A program made the position numbers and the translations under genes. A stretch of 64,000 nucleotides of DNA from Gossypium raimondii (taxonomy: Eukaryota > Streptophyta > Magnoliopsida > Malvales > Malvaceae), in the NCBI RefSeq assembly GCF_025698545.1, contig NC_068569.1, forward strand, positions 19,840,001 through 19,904,000, written 5' to 3'. Below the pieces are notes generated by a model. The model was given only the letters and a program-made list of their open reading frames with translations. It was not told the DNA's origin and ran no database searches. Positions 46,429-58,477 of the stretch are shown here, one piece after another. Position 1 is the first letter of the stretch. The number at the start of each line of letters is the position of its first letter.

Positions 46429-49400
46429 TTAGATCTTGTCATCTAACTTATCATTATTATTTACAAGGGGTAGTAGTTGTTCCATCCTGTTCCTAGGTGT
46501 CCGGGGTGTTCGTGGCGTTCCAGGCGGCTGTTGAGAAAGCAAGTGTCGGACGTACCCGTAAAATGTACATCCCACAAGTGTGATACCACAGCCAACAGCA
46601 TTTAGACCCGAAATCGGGTTTTTGAATATCATCCATGAAATCAACACAGCAACTGCTACCTGCATCAGAAAAGTGTTTAAGCACCAGAAATCTGCTACAA
46701 TTTACCACAAAATTTTCAAGACTCTGCGGAATCCGAAAAATACATTCATCTAAATAATCAAATCTACGGTAATGTAAACAACTTAAGCCTAGAACACCAC
46801 AATCAATGACAGCAAATAGTAAAATGAGTCAGAATATGATAAGAATCCCTCTTCACTAGATAAATCTCACCTTAAGGTTCCCAGCAACATTAAATGTTAC
46901 AGCTGTAGTTGAGTGAATCACGTAAAAGATGGAGAAGTTAAGACAGAAAGCCAGCACTCCAGAGCTGAAAATAATGATGAGAGCTGGCCAGGGAGAAGGG
47001 TGTGTCTCAAACCATTCCATAATGCCATTACCTTCTAGTAACATTGCTGGTACTCCCAAGATCAAGGTTGCAAAAGGTGCCATGTAGTAGACAGTGTTTA
47101 TGCTATAAGAGCATGCACCAAAAATATACAGTGAACCAAGATCAGAGAACGTGTGAATTAATATGTTGGACCAAAACAGTTCTCCACAAGTAACACATGA
47201 TAACTCTTAAATATATAAATAAATAAAAACAAAGAGCTTTGCTCAAGAAAAAGACTAAGCAAGTCTCTATGTGGTATTACTGAAATCACATTCGTCCACA
47301 TAGGCTAGGAATGTGATTAACTCTTAAAACGCTACAGCAGTAATATCAAAGCTTTCAGGCTAAAAATGGAAGGAATTTATCTCAGCTTTTCTTCTGAAAA
47401 AGTTTTGATCACAAGTTTCTAAGTTACGATGCATGCATGTCAATTACTTAGCTTAACAGAATAGTTTGTGAAGCACTACTTGATAGTTATGAAATAATGG
47501 CAGTAATTGTTGTTCAACTAAATATTTCCTTGTTAATAGTTCAATCCAGGGACACAGAGTATCGTGTCAACCAGTAGTTTGCCAGTCAAAAGTTATCTTC
47601 CTCGAAGTAAAAATCTATGCTAATGGAGATTGTGAAGCCAAGGAAATGGCACTCATTCAATTTGTTAGCGAAACAATATAAACTACATGAAAAAAAAAAG
47701 AATCGTCATACAAAAATGCAGAGGAAAAGATGACTGACAAGTGTAACAAAATTATATGCTAGCTGCAAAAGACACAACACTAAGTTAAGTGTAGAATTAA
47801 CTAAATTTTTGCATCAAGAATATTCCATGGCCGTCATAAACTAATTAATACTTTGAGCATGAGCTTAGCTTCAAATCCATTTGTCTTATATTTTAACCTT
47901 TTCCAATTTGTCAAAGATGGCCTTGAGAACAAATGACAACAGTACCTATCAAACTTGTATCCATGCAGCAGTGATTCAGCAAGGATAGTCTTTGTAGAAG
48001 TAGCTAAACATCCAAATAAGGCAGCACAAAAACCAAACATATTAAAACTAAGCTCTGTAATAGATGTGAGAAGAATTCCTCCGACAATAGGAATCAAAGA
48101 GGCCCAAATTCGCCAATCAAAGTACTTCCTCCAAACTAGCCACTGCAAAATAACTATCATGAACATACAAGATTAGATGTGATGACGGCACGCATTCAAG
48201 ACTTATACCAAGATAATGCGCATAAAAGTTATGATTAAGCTTATAATTTCTAAATTTCACCTGTTGTAGCAGGAGTGAATGACTTTATAGTCTGCATAAA
48301 AGAAACTGGGATGTAGCGCAAACTGACATTTCCCAACACTATGTTGACGCAGAATACAAAAGACATGGGAAATATCCTTTTCCAGCGATCTTCAGGATCA
48401 ACCACTATTAGAGGTTTAAGCTTTAGCACTTTGATTACCATATATGCTCCAAATGATGAAGTTATGAAGTGAACGCATGATACTGATAGAGGGAACTTGA
48501 AATCCAATTTCTGGAATTATAAAAAAATTTTAAAAAGAATTAAGAAAAGAAAAACAACATCAACATTGTCATATTCCAGAACTTTGTCAATAAGTGTCAA
48601 AATCAACCAATTGCAATCTAAGGTACCATTATCCCATCTAACAATTGAATGATCATTGAATGGTTATACTTTCTTATGTCCACTACGAAAAAAAGATCAA
48701 AGGAAAACATTTAGAGAAAAATAAATTCATGTCAGGTTTTTCGTTCAGCTGAAGACCAGCCGAAAGGATTCGGTTCCCACTTATGCCGATATTAAAGTTG
48801 CAGACTATCTCAATGCTCAGCATTAAATCAGGGAAGCAGCAGAGATAGAAGGTGTTTTAAGCACCTCAAATGCTTCCAAAGATTCCATTAAACCGTCCAA
48901 AAATTTTAGGCTAATTCATTAAGCTGGAAAATGCACTTATCAAGCCCAAAACTTCAAGGTTAGAGTTTAACCCCATAACATGCTAAACAGTAAACCCTAC
49001 TCTTCTCCCCTCTCATCAAACATTTATCATATAAATAAAATAAACATTATAATACCAATATATGAAGAATCATATGTATACCTAAAATTTATTTATTATA
49101 ATCCTAGATCTGTTGCTTATGAACCCAGACAAAAGCTTAAAGCGGCAGCCACATTACTATAACATGAAAATTAAAAATGACAGCATAACCATGATTCTTG
49201 AATCTTTCTTCTAAGATGCATAATTTAAGTCCATAATCAGGCCGGAAGTCTAGATTTCAAAATTAAATTAAATACTAATAAACACGAAAAGAACCTAATA
49301 CTGTTAATAATACATAATTTACAAACTAAACTGTACCAGTTAAAATCTTGCAACCCCTTTAAATTATATTTTTAATAATATGTAGTGTTTAATAAATTTT

Positions 49401-49788
49401 ATTGTGCTTAGTTATACTTATACCCCACATCACAACTTCGGTTTTTAATATATAATTCTCGAAAAGGCAAGTTGTACTCTAGCAAAGCATTAACAAGAAT
49501 CAATCAAGAAACTAGAGCAAACTGAATCGAAGCAGAGAACAAAAGGCATCAAAAGTATATATAACACAACAAAAGAGAATCACATGAACATCAAATAATT
49601 AGATCAAATATAAGAAAAATTAAGATAAAACTGGAAGTGTGAAGATCGATAAAACAAAATTTTAAAGAAAAAGGAACCTGAAAGATCCATTTGTTAATGA
49701 TAATGACGGTAACATTAAAACCCCACCACTGGACAATTGCGAGAAGAGATCTGCAAACACTCCACTGACATAATCTCCCTTCCTCCAT
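46429..49788 (-). CDS. UDP-galactose transporter 1-like nucleotide-sugar transporter (NST-KT group; At1g77610-like)
   Basis: Five exons join to 343 aa: 49678-49788, 48261-48510, 47946-48153, 46871-47102, 46429-46659. Members are Golgi membrane antiporters of the triose-phosphate-translocator/nucleotide-sugar family with about ten membrane segments, supplying UDP-galactose or related sugars for glycan synthesis. Motifs seen are WWGFNVTVIIINKWIFQ, FPLSVSCVHFITSSFGAY, NVSLRYIPVSFMQTIKSFTP, WRIWASLIPIVGGILLTS, the KT signature in ATSTKTILAESLL, VIHSTTAVTFNVAGNLK, and the cytosolic tail SQQPPGTPRTPRTPRN shared with the Arabidopsis proteins. ATG 49788 is chosen because homologues start MEE; an upstream in-frame Met at 49887 would add a hydrophobic stretch not typical of the family. 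GONST5 (At1g21870) is the close alternative. Substrate is inferred from the family. Confidence 0.93.
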
Positions 49789-52129
49789 TTCTCTCCCCTC
49801 CCTCTCCTTCTCCCAACAATTTCCCACGCACAAAAAAAAAACACAGATCACCAAATTCAAAACCAAGAACCAAAAACCCACCTTCAAATTTTTCGTTTAT
49901 AGAGCATTGAATAAAAAAAAGGGTAGCTAAGATGTAAATAAAGAAAGAGAGAGAGAAAGACAAAAACAAAAAGAGAAACTTAACGAAAATGTGAGAGAGG
50001 GTGTAACGGTGGAAGCAGGATTTTCTTCCCTTGTGAATTACCCCCTCTCTCCCTCCCTCATTTCTCTCCCTCTAATATTATGGGTTGAATTTTAATTTTT
50101 CCCAATCGATCTATTTTTGTTTCATTTTTACTATGTTTATTTATTTTACTTTTTGCTCCTAGGAAATGGGGATGATTTAAGCCGTCGATTGGATAAACTA
50201 TAATTTAGATTTGTTAAATTGACTTCAATTTCTACCGTCAGATATTGTCTAACCGTAGAACTGATCTCACTTGGGAGAAACCTCATACTACCTTCTTTTT
50301 CCTTTTTTCTGCCCCTGGGGAATTTCTCATCTGTAAAATGTAATAAAGTGGGAGATAATTACGGGTAAACTTTTCTCTTTAATTAATGTGCATGGTAAAT
50401 TCCGGATACAACTAACTGCCCTTCTCTTTGCGAATATTTATTTACTCTTTTTTTATCTTTCAAAAAATTATTTTTTCTTAAGGATGGGAATAATTATTTA
50501 CCGGTTATTTTATTACTAGCTACTATAAATATAAATATATTATTTTTTTAATAGGATTTTATTTTTCAAGAATTTGAATAAATTCTCATAATATTCTATC
50601 GAAAATTTAAATGTTTAAAGAGACGATTTAAAAAAATAAAGTAAATTGACGGAAATGTCATATATTTAAAAAGGTGACCATTGGCGATTGTTGGGAGGTT
50701 TTATCTTTAGACTCTACTCCTAACAAAGTTAGCCTCCTTTCAACAAATAACTCAAATAGTAACATTCTCATTTATAAGTGTCTTACACAAGGAAATTTTC
50801 TATAAACTTCACTTCATATACTTTTGTCAATTAAGGGTCATCCAGTCATACTTTTGAAGGTGGAAAAATGCTCTTCAACCCTTAAAAGCAATGCCAAAGA
50901 CTTGGCTTTTGGGTCGAAAGTGTGGAGAAACAGTGCTTTTAGCAAAAAGTTGAGTTTAGGTACTTCTAGTTTTTGCGTTTTAAAGTGCAAATTATCAAAA
51001 TATTCATATTTGTATTAATTATTTAAAATATATTTAAATTTTTAGATTAATTTATATTTTATGATCATTATATCAAACTATTTAAATATTATTTATTGTT
51101 ATACTTAAATTTTAAAATATTTTTGTACAATATATTAAATTATTTAAATATTATTTAAATTATTTTATTATTTATTTTTAACATCGTATCTAAAATGAAT
51201 ATTTTAACTTCTCACCACAATTTTAATAATAATATCAAACATTTTAGATTAACAAACCATACATTTTCACAACAAGAAACTTTCTAAAACATTTTCTCCA
51301 AACTTCTCAATTACAATATCAAAACCAAACAAACCCTAAATCAATCTCCTCTCAAGTACTTATATTAATTTTATTATTGAAGTTATAATTTTCCGACAAC
51401 AAATATTAAATAATTTGTCATAAGAATTACTCTTGCTTTTAAATTGTTTATTAGAAAAATCGAAAACTAGTACATTCAAATATACTTTTTTTCTTTTTTT
51501 CTTTTTTTGTAAATGTAATTCAATCTTGATTTGATTGTAAAGATGTTAAATTGCTAGAATTAATGGACACAGATACGGTTCAAGCAAACCATAAGAAAGT
51601 AAGTTTTGGACATTAAATATAAACTTTCGGTATTGTAAAAAGAATATTTTATCTTCATGTGGTTAGTAATGGATACGTGGTTGACAGTAATTTTTTAGAA
51701 ATTTGATTTATATATACTACGATTTTAAGGAAATGGTAAATTAAATTTTGACATGTTCTGAGGGAGCAAAATAATGCTGTAGATTGCATAACAATGATGT
51801 CGAATGGAGATTTAAATGTAAAATATTATTTTGTTGAGCCGCCTAAGGGTGTACGGAATCTACTAAAAAATCATATTTAACAATCTGGAATAAGGTCTGA
51901 CTCTTAGTAAAGTCGTGTAATTAGAAGTTTACTTTTATTTCTTTTAACCAAAAAAAGAATATTTTTATCTATCACTGCATTATTTATATTATTATCTAAG
52001 TCTCTAATTAAATCAGTATCAGAAGTTAATTGAACATCAAATTAATTGAGAATTTATAAAAAAATAATGTTATTGGACTTCAATAAAAAAATTTAACATT
52101 TAATATTAATATATTTTATATTTGCCAAA
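49789..52129. other. upstream region of the transporter gene and spacer
   Basis: The first 300 bp are CT/GA-rich (CCCCTCTCTCCCTCCCTC at 50041), as in many plant 5' leaders and core promoters. From 50.1 kb the DNA is AT-rich with no supported gene. Text at 51290-51350, reverse complement TTTAGGGTTTGTTTGGTTTT, looks like one end of a hAT-type MITE; its partner near 50830 is unclear. Confidence 0.4.
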
Positions 52130-52500
52130 ACTTAGATCGAGTCAAAATATAGGTCTTAAAATTTGCTTAAATCCGTTTATATTTATAATCAGTCAAACCT
52201 TTCTAAACTCGTACATATTATTATTTTATTTTAAAAAGTTATATTATTTTAATTTAATATTATTTATTTTAGATATTTTATTTTAGTAAAATTTGCAACA
52301 TAAGCATTTTAAATATTTTCTAATGTTTACATTACACTGTATATTTAATTTATTTGATATAAATTACATAATATATAAAAATTACAAAATTACAAAATAA
52401 AAAAAGCTAGGCGAGGCTAGACTCAAGCCTTAAATATTGAAATTAAACTCGATCCATATTTTATCCAAGCTCATTTTTAGGTCATATATGTTTGTTCAAA
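52130..52500. repeat. dispersed repeat (copy 2 of a pair with 24.5 kb)
   Basis: Contains AGGCGAGGCTAGACTCAAGCC and AAACTCGATCCATATTTT at one end and AACTTAGATCGAGTC at the other, in inverted relation to the 24480-24810 copy. It is AT-rich inside, non-coding and diverged. Confidence 0.35.
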
Positions 52501-52539
52501 CTCTTTCACATTTCGTAGGAGAATAATCATACTCAAGGT

Positions 52540-52885
52540 TCTAATAGCATAATTTCACAGTGTTAATGTACCATTTCGTATATGAATTTGGCTTCAATGT
52601 TTAATTTGATACTTAAGTTTAGCTTTAATATTTAATTTAATATTTAGATCAAACGACATCATGAGACCCAATGAATGTTTGACATGTGTGCAATATTAAA
52701 AAAATAGATACTTAATTGGTACAAAGAAAAAAAAAACTGTAAGTGACAAATTAAACCTTGAGACAAAAGAAACTTAAGAGTCAAAATGAAAAAAAGTTTA
52801 GGTACCAAAATCTGAAAAAAAAACTTAGTATTAAATTGAACATTAAAGCTAATATTAGGTACCAAATTATATATTGACCCTTCTT
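52540..52885. mobile_element. foldback MITE-like element immediately upstream of the TPR8-like gene
   Basis: The left arm (CAGTGTTAATGTACCATTTC, TTTAATTTGATACTTAAGTT, AGCTTTAATATTTAATTTAA) is matched by the reverse complement of the right arm (AATTTGGTACCTAATATTAG, AGCTTTAATGTTCAATTTAA). The element is about 350 bp and ends about 100 bp before the ATG at 52983, so it probably lies in the promoter or the 5' UTR. Confidence 0.65.
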
Positions 52886-52982
52886 ATAATTCAGTACTAG
52901 AAAATTAGAAATTGAACTCCCCAACTCTGGCGAAAACACAAAACAAAGCAGAAGGTGGTTTAAGCTGTCTTTACAAAATTGG

Positions 52983-55900
52983 ATGGGTAAATTAAAGTCC
53001 GATTCTCCCCTCTCTCGTCGCATCGTTCGATCCTTTTTGGATTTCCTCGACTCAGGTGCTCTCTCTATCTCGCCTTTCATTTTATTCACTATTTTTTTCA
53101 ATTCAATTAGGTTAGCTTAGCGTTTGTCACTGATTTATTTTTTCTCCTTTTTGCATTATTTTTTAAATGATTTTCTTTTGCATTGTTCTTTATTTCGCCG
53201 TGATGCAAAAGCGGAATTAGCTCCTTTGCTGATTGATTTTGACTTTTGCAAAGCGCAGTTAGCTTAATTCTACTTGGAAATTTAGGGTTTGCAACTGCAA
53301 ATTCCGAGTTAAAGTGATGCTTTCTTAGCTTCATGGAGTGTGTTAAGGGTGGAAAGAAAAGAGGTGTTATGAATAAGGAGTGTTGTTGTTCGACAATTCA
53401 GTGTAGACAAATGAATTAGGTTTCAATAAAATTAGGAAGTGCAGCATTAGCTATAGAATGATACCATTGGAGAACGCCTCTAGAAGTCTTTGGGCACAAT
53501 ATAGGATTTGATCGATCTTTAAATTATCCGGGAAAAAATTGGTGTAAACATTTGGAACTTTGTCCTAAAAGCTGCATGGTCGTTGGTTTGTAAGAAAACA
53601 AATTGACTGGTTTTGTGTGCATCCTCTTTAAAATTGACTTTGGAAGGGTACTTTTTATATGCATGACTGGTATCATGTTTTTTAAATGGCAACTTTTAAG
53701 TTCATTGATATCATCACATTATACTGGTTGCTTGCATCCTCTATACTATTCAGTTTACGTCTCTTATTTCATCTCCCTTATTTTATTATTTGGGCGGGTG
53801 AGTGTTTAGGGCTTTAAGTGATTTGAAGGGGGAGATTTGCTGAGTATTTCCTAGTCATATACTTCTTCATTCACTTTGTATTCTCATCTTGTTATATATT
53901 TTCTAATAATAATCCTATTTCTGTAAATTAGTTGAACCTGCCCCAGGGGTTGATCTTGAAGGCCTTGAAGTTGCTAGGGAATGTTTGGTGGAGGTGTTTA
54001 AACTTGACTCAGCTTCTATAAATTATGTCAAACCTGATCTATTAGTTGACATATTCAGTTCACTGGATGAAAGTGAGGATAAGAAAATTAAATCAGATCT
54101 AAGTCACAGGGGTACTTCTGATAATGCCACTGCTTCACTTTCTGCCCATGATATCGTAAGTGCTAATTCCTCGGCGGCATTAAAATTGGTATTTCATGAT
54201 CACTATTTTCTTTTTGAAATTGATTTAAAATATAATTGGGTTCAGGATTTAATTTAGGCACCGTGTATGTCATCTAAAATTTAATATGGGAAAATTTTTC
54301 TCTACATATGGTTCTCTTTCCGAGTTTCCTTATCATTGTATGAATGCTGTTTTAGTGGTATCCTGTCAGGGACATTTCTTCTCTTGTAGCACTTATTTTG
54401 TTTCTAATATGTTTGGTGTCTGGATTTTGCTAAATTAGGGGGATAACTGGACTAAAGAATCTCAGTCTACAGGTATGCCATGCTACTTATCTTGATAATT
54501 TCACATTTTGGACTTTTAATAATTGAGTTGAAATGATTTACCTTTGTATTATCTATTTTAATGTTTTAGGTTATACAAAGTAGTTCTAAACCAGGGTAAC
54601 TTGCAGGAGTCTCAAAGGATGAACTCTTTGGGCAATTCTTTGCTGCAATAGAGAAAATTCACTTTCTGAGGGCCATGCCTGATGGGAATGATGATCCTGC
54701 CCAACTGGATAAAGCTACTCGTTTATTTGAAGACGCCGTAAATGTATGTTTTCCTCTGGTTTATATTAAACCTGTTCCACTAGATGGATGGTTAGCTTGC
54801 CTTGGTTTATGGTAATTGTTGCTTAATTAATTGTTGTAACGTGAAGGTTCTTTTTGAGATATTTTTAGATTTGCCCCATGGATTCAGGTTAAGTGTTAGA
54901 TTTACATGTTTCATTGAAGTAGTTTCTTCATAGTGTATCCATACTTTGGCTACATCATTGCACTCAGAAAATAGGTTAACTGAATTACGTGATTCGGATC
55001 ATTTAAGAAGATTTTCTGGTCCTCATTTTTAGTAGGGATGGTCAGAAGGGAAATCTTATGATGCTGAAACTAAAAGCTGAATTAAATTACTTGTCTATCT
55101 TCATTGAAACTTGAGTGAAATTTGGAAATCAGAGTGTAGGGAAATTCTTCAAAAGAGTCTTTTGAAGATCGGGTATGGGGATTGTCAATGTTTCCCCATG
55201 GCATGGATTTATTCATCAGTAGTGATCTTTGTCGTACATGAGCTATTAGGATGAAAACCTGTGGTGGATTTCTTCTGATTGTTTAGTAAGAACCGATCAT
55301 GTCAAGCTTAATCATTGACGTCAGAGAATTATACGAGCAAACTCTTATCATTTATTTCTTAACTTGACATCCTGGCTTGCACAGCTGACAATGGCATCTT
55401 TATCTCCTCTTTTGGATTAATTGAACAGGTTCCTTTGGAAATTGGCCAACCTTTGAAGTCTTACACTTAGAGACAAACTCCAGCTTCTGCTGTCTCTTAT
55501 ATTGAGAAACATATAATGCATTTATATTATCATCACATAGATACATGGTTCTAGAAACTGAAAGAGTGAAATCCTGATTTTTGGATTGTAGTTCCTGAAA
55601 TAAGCATTCTCGACATAGTGGCTTATAATATTTGGATGGAAAGGTAGGTTAGTGAGCCAGCCTTAAAATTATGGTTATGACTGGGGATTGGAGAACCAAG
55701 GTAGTTATTACGGGTTGCAAGGTTAGTCAGTTGAATGGCATCCTACTGAATTTAAGCATTTGCAATCTTTGCATTCTGCCGTGTAGGAAACATGATTATG
55801 AGGAAGGATATTAATATATGTTTTCTTTTTAGTGCTTTGAACTAGTTAGGAAGTTGGGATCCACTAATGACATTTAAGTTCATCTTGCTTTCACATCACT

Positions 55901-58477
55901 AAATCAGTACTGACTGGCACTTGATCTTCATTATATTCTCATTCAGTTTAGATAACTTCTTGCAATTTATGGTTATTGTCATATTTTATTTTTACTTTCT
56001 AAAGATATCAGTTAGCTTCTGTAACAAGCCTTTATTGATATCTTAAATTTTCCACATCAGGAGATGGAAAGGTCTGGTTGTCAGGCATTTGACCATAAAA
56101 ACCTGGCCGAGACATTCAAATGTCAAGGTAATAAAAATTTGTGTGCTTTTTTTTTTTTGTTGGCAGTTAGTACTTCATATCTTTAACCTTTAATTTTAAG
56201 GGCTTATTGTTTGGAGAGTTTGAGAAAGTTCTGTTCTTCTCTTTCTTTTTTTGTCTAATTTATGCATGCTTTATCTGTTTATTTGTTAAAAGTCATGAAA
56301 TAGATTCTGTAAAAGCAGACCCTAGCAAATGAGCTCACTTGATATCCAATCTATCTAACAGGATTTTTTTTACTTAATGACTTAAACTCAATTACTATAT
56401 ACCCTTGTTGAGTAAAATGTGGAAAACATTAACATGAGCCTAAAGTCACCAAAATAGAAACAGGGCCTACCTAAATTGACTCTAAAGGACCCAAACCTAA
56501 AGTTACCAAAACGGAAACAGGTCCCACCTAAATTGATTCTAAAGGACCCAAACCTAAAGTCACCAAGGAACCCAATACCTGCAACTTTTTTATAATAACT
56601 ATTGCTTAAGAAGTGTCAATGTGCTTACCATATGTGATGTTTTGGCAGCATGATCTTTTGAATATCTTGCAGTGTTCATTCTCTGTAAAAGCTGCTCTTA
56701 AGTTATATTGTTTTGCTTTCAGGTAACAGGACCATGCAATCAAAGCAATACTCTGATGCGATAGAGCTGTATTCTATTGCTGTTTCTCTTTGTGATGATA
56801 ATGCAGTTTATTATTGTAATCGGTACAGCATTAATTTGCTCAAGCTGATAATTTGATATATATATATCTGTTCAATTTACCATATTTACCATATTTTTTT
56901 CCTTACCAAGAGATGGAAAGTCCTTATCCTGCTACGTCAAATTATTCTTGCACTATTAGGTCACCCTATCGGTTTCATTGAACACCGTAAAAGCTTTTAG
57001 ACTTTGACTTAGTAAACTTGCCTTTTCTGTTAATCATGTCCCAATAATATTAGGATTTAGGAATTTGGTTCTTTTTAATGTTCAGTTTCTAGTAACTTTT
57101 AGAGATAGTACATATTTTTTGTTTTTGATTGCAGCAAGTTTCTGACATTTTCGCACATTCATCTTCGTAAAAATGCAATGTCTGATTGAATTATAATCTT
57201 TGTTTCTCAGGGCTGCTGCTTACACTCAAATTCAAAAGTACAATGAAGCCATTAGAGACTGTCATAAATCCATTGAAATTGACCCAAATTACAGCAAGGC
57301 ATACAGTCGTCTTGGTTTAGCATATTATGCTCAAGGCAACTATGCTGATGCAATTGAGAAAGGATTTAAGAAAGGTTGGCGGGAAATTATATCTGAACTA
57401 TACAGTGTTACTATTAGGGACAACCAAATCTAAGATATAATTTATAAGCATTTATCTCTTAGTGTGGATTGTATTACATTCACAGTTAAAGAAAACTTCC
57501 ACATTTTCTTAAAGTCCTTTTTATTTTCTTTCACCATATTAATAACAGATTAATGGTTGAAGATTCAATATGCTATCAAACATGGTAGTTTCTAACCTTT
57601 ATTTTTTCTCTTTCATTTAACTTGTGCAGCCTTGCAACTGGATCCAAACAATCAATCTGTGAAAGAAAATATTCAGGTAGGTTTCAGTGTTCCTTTTTTT
57701 ACATCATTGTTGTGATCTTGATGTTCTGCTTGTGATATCCAGGTAGCTGAGCAGAAGTTGAATGATGAGCAGCAAAGGGCAGAATGGGATCAGGTAATAT
57801 GAACTATTAGTCGCTTATAATAAAAGAAATCTGTATGTTGTAATTAACTCGCAATAATATCCATTACCAGTTTACCACCTCACAGTTTGACACTAAAAGA
57901 CAGAATGTATGACTCTCTCAAGCCTGTTACCCTTGAAAATGGAACCCCATTTTGTTTACTGGTTATTCTCAAGAAATTTTGCTATTTGAATGCTATTTTG
58001 AAATGATTTCTTATTTTTCTGTATATGCATAAGCATCCCTGACCTTTCTGATCCAGAATGTCTCATTTTCTTTTTCATCTTCTAATACCCGTCTTGCAGG
58101 GTGCTAGTTCCAGTCAAAATAATCAAGGATCCAATAACCAATCATCTGGATCAAGGAGTCATGGCGGATCATCTCCATTTAGAATGCCTTTCGACGCTAG
58201 TTCCCTTCCGACGGAGATTGCAAGCATGCTTATGAATATGGCTTCAAGTGCATATCAGGGACAACCATCTCAAAACAGGCAGGGGGAAGACGATAACATT
58301 AATGGATCAGAAGAACCTGGGATAAGAGTAGGTGGGAACATCAACTTGAATTTCGGTGAGCAAATGCAAATACCAGAGGAATTAACCGGTGCTTTCAGAT
58401 CTGTGATGGAAATGTTCTCGGGGACACCACCGCATGGAAACAACCAGGATACAAATGGAGGATCAGGTTCAAACTGA
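52983..58477 (+). CDS. TPR8: SGT/TPR8-like tetratricopeptide co-chaperone (At4g08320-like)
   Basis: Ten exons join to 424 aa: 52983-53055, 53932-54155, 54439-54472, 54607-54743, 56061-56127, 56723-56822, 57211-57374, 57630-57676, 57743-57793, 58100-58477. It is the plant relative of SGTA/Sgt2, a cytosolic co-chaperone that binds Hsp70/Hsp90 tails; in other eukaryotes it hands tail-anchored proteins to the GET pathway. The N-terminus carries the SGTA-type dimerisation helices (VRSFLDFLDSV, ARECLVEVF). Three TPRs span about residues 172-273 (AETFKCQGNRTM, YYCNRAAAYTQIQKY, KAYSRLGLAYYAQGNY). The Lys, Asn, Asn, Lys and Arg positions of a dicarboxylate clamp can be seen in these motifs. The C-terminal third is rich in N, Q, G and S with a short hydrophobic IASMLMNMASSAY, as in SGTA. 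Length fits Arabidopsis TPR8. Intron 4 (1.3 kb) is the largest. Confidence 0.93.
56439..56568 (+). repeat. 57-bp tandem repeat, about 2.3 copies, in a TPR8 intron
   Basis: Units begin CCTAAAGTCACCAAAATAG (56439), CCTAAAGTTACCAAAACGG (56496) and CCTAAAGTCACCAAGG (56553, partial). The first two differ by only a few bases. They lie in the intron between exons 5 and 6 and are non-coding. Confidence 0.9.

Noticed and set aside
49591-49887. Longer N-terminus for the UDP-galactose transporter (Met at 49887)
   Set aside because: The extra 33 residues are hydrophobic and not found in homologues, which begin MEE; the ATG at 49788 fits the family.
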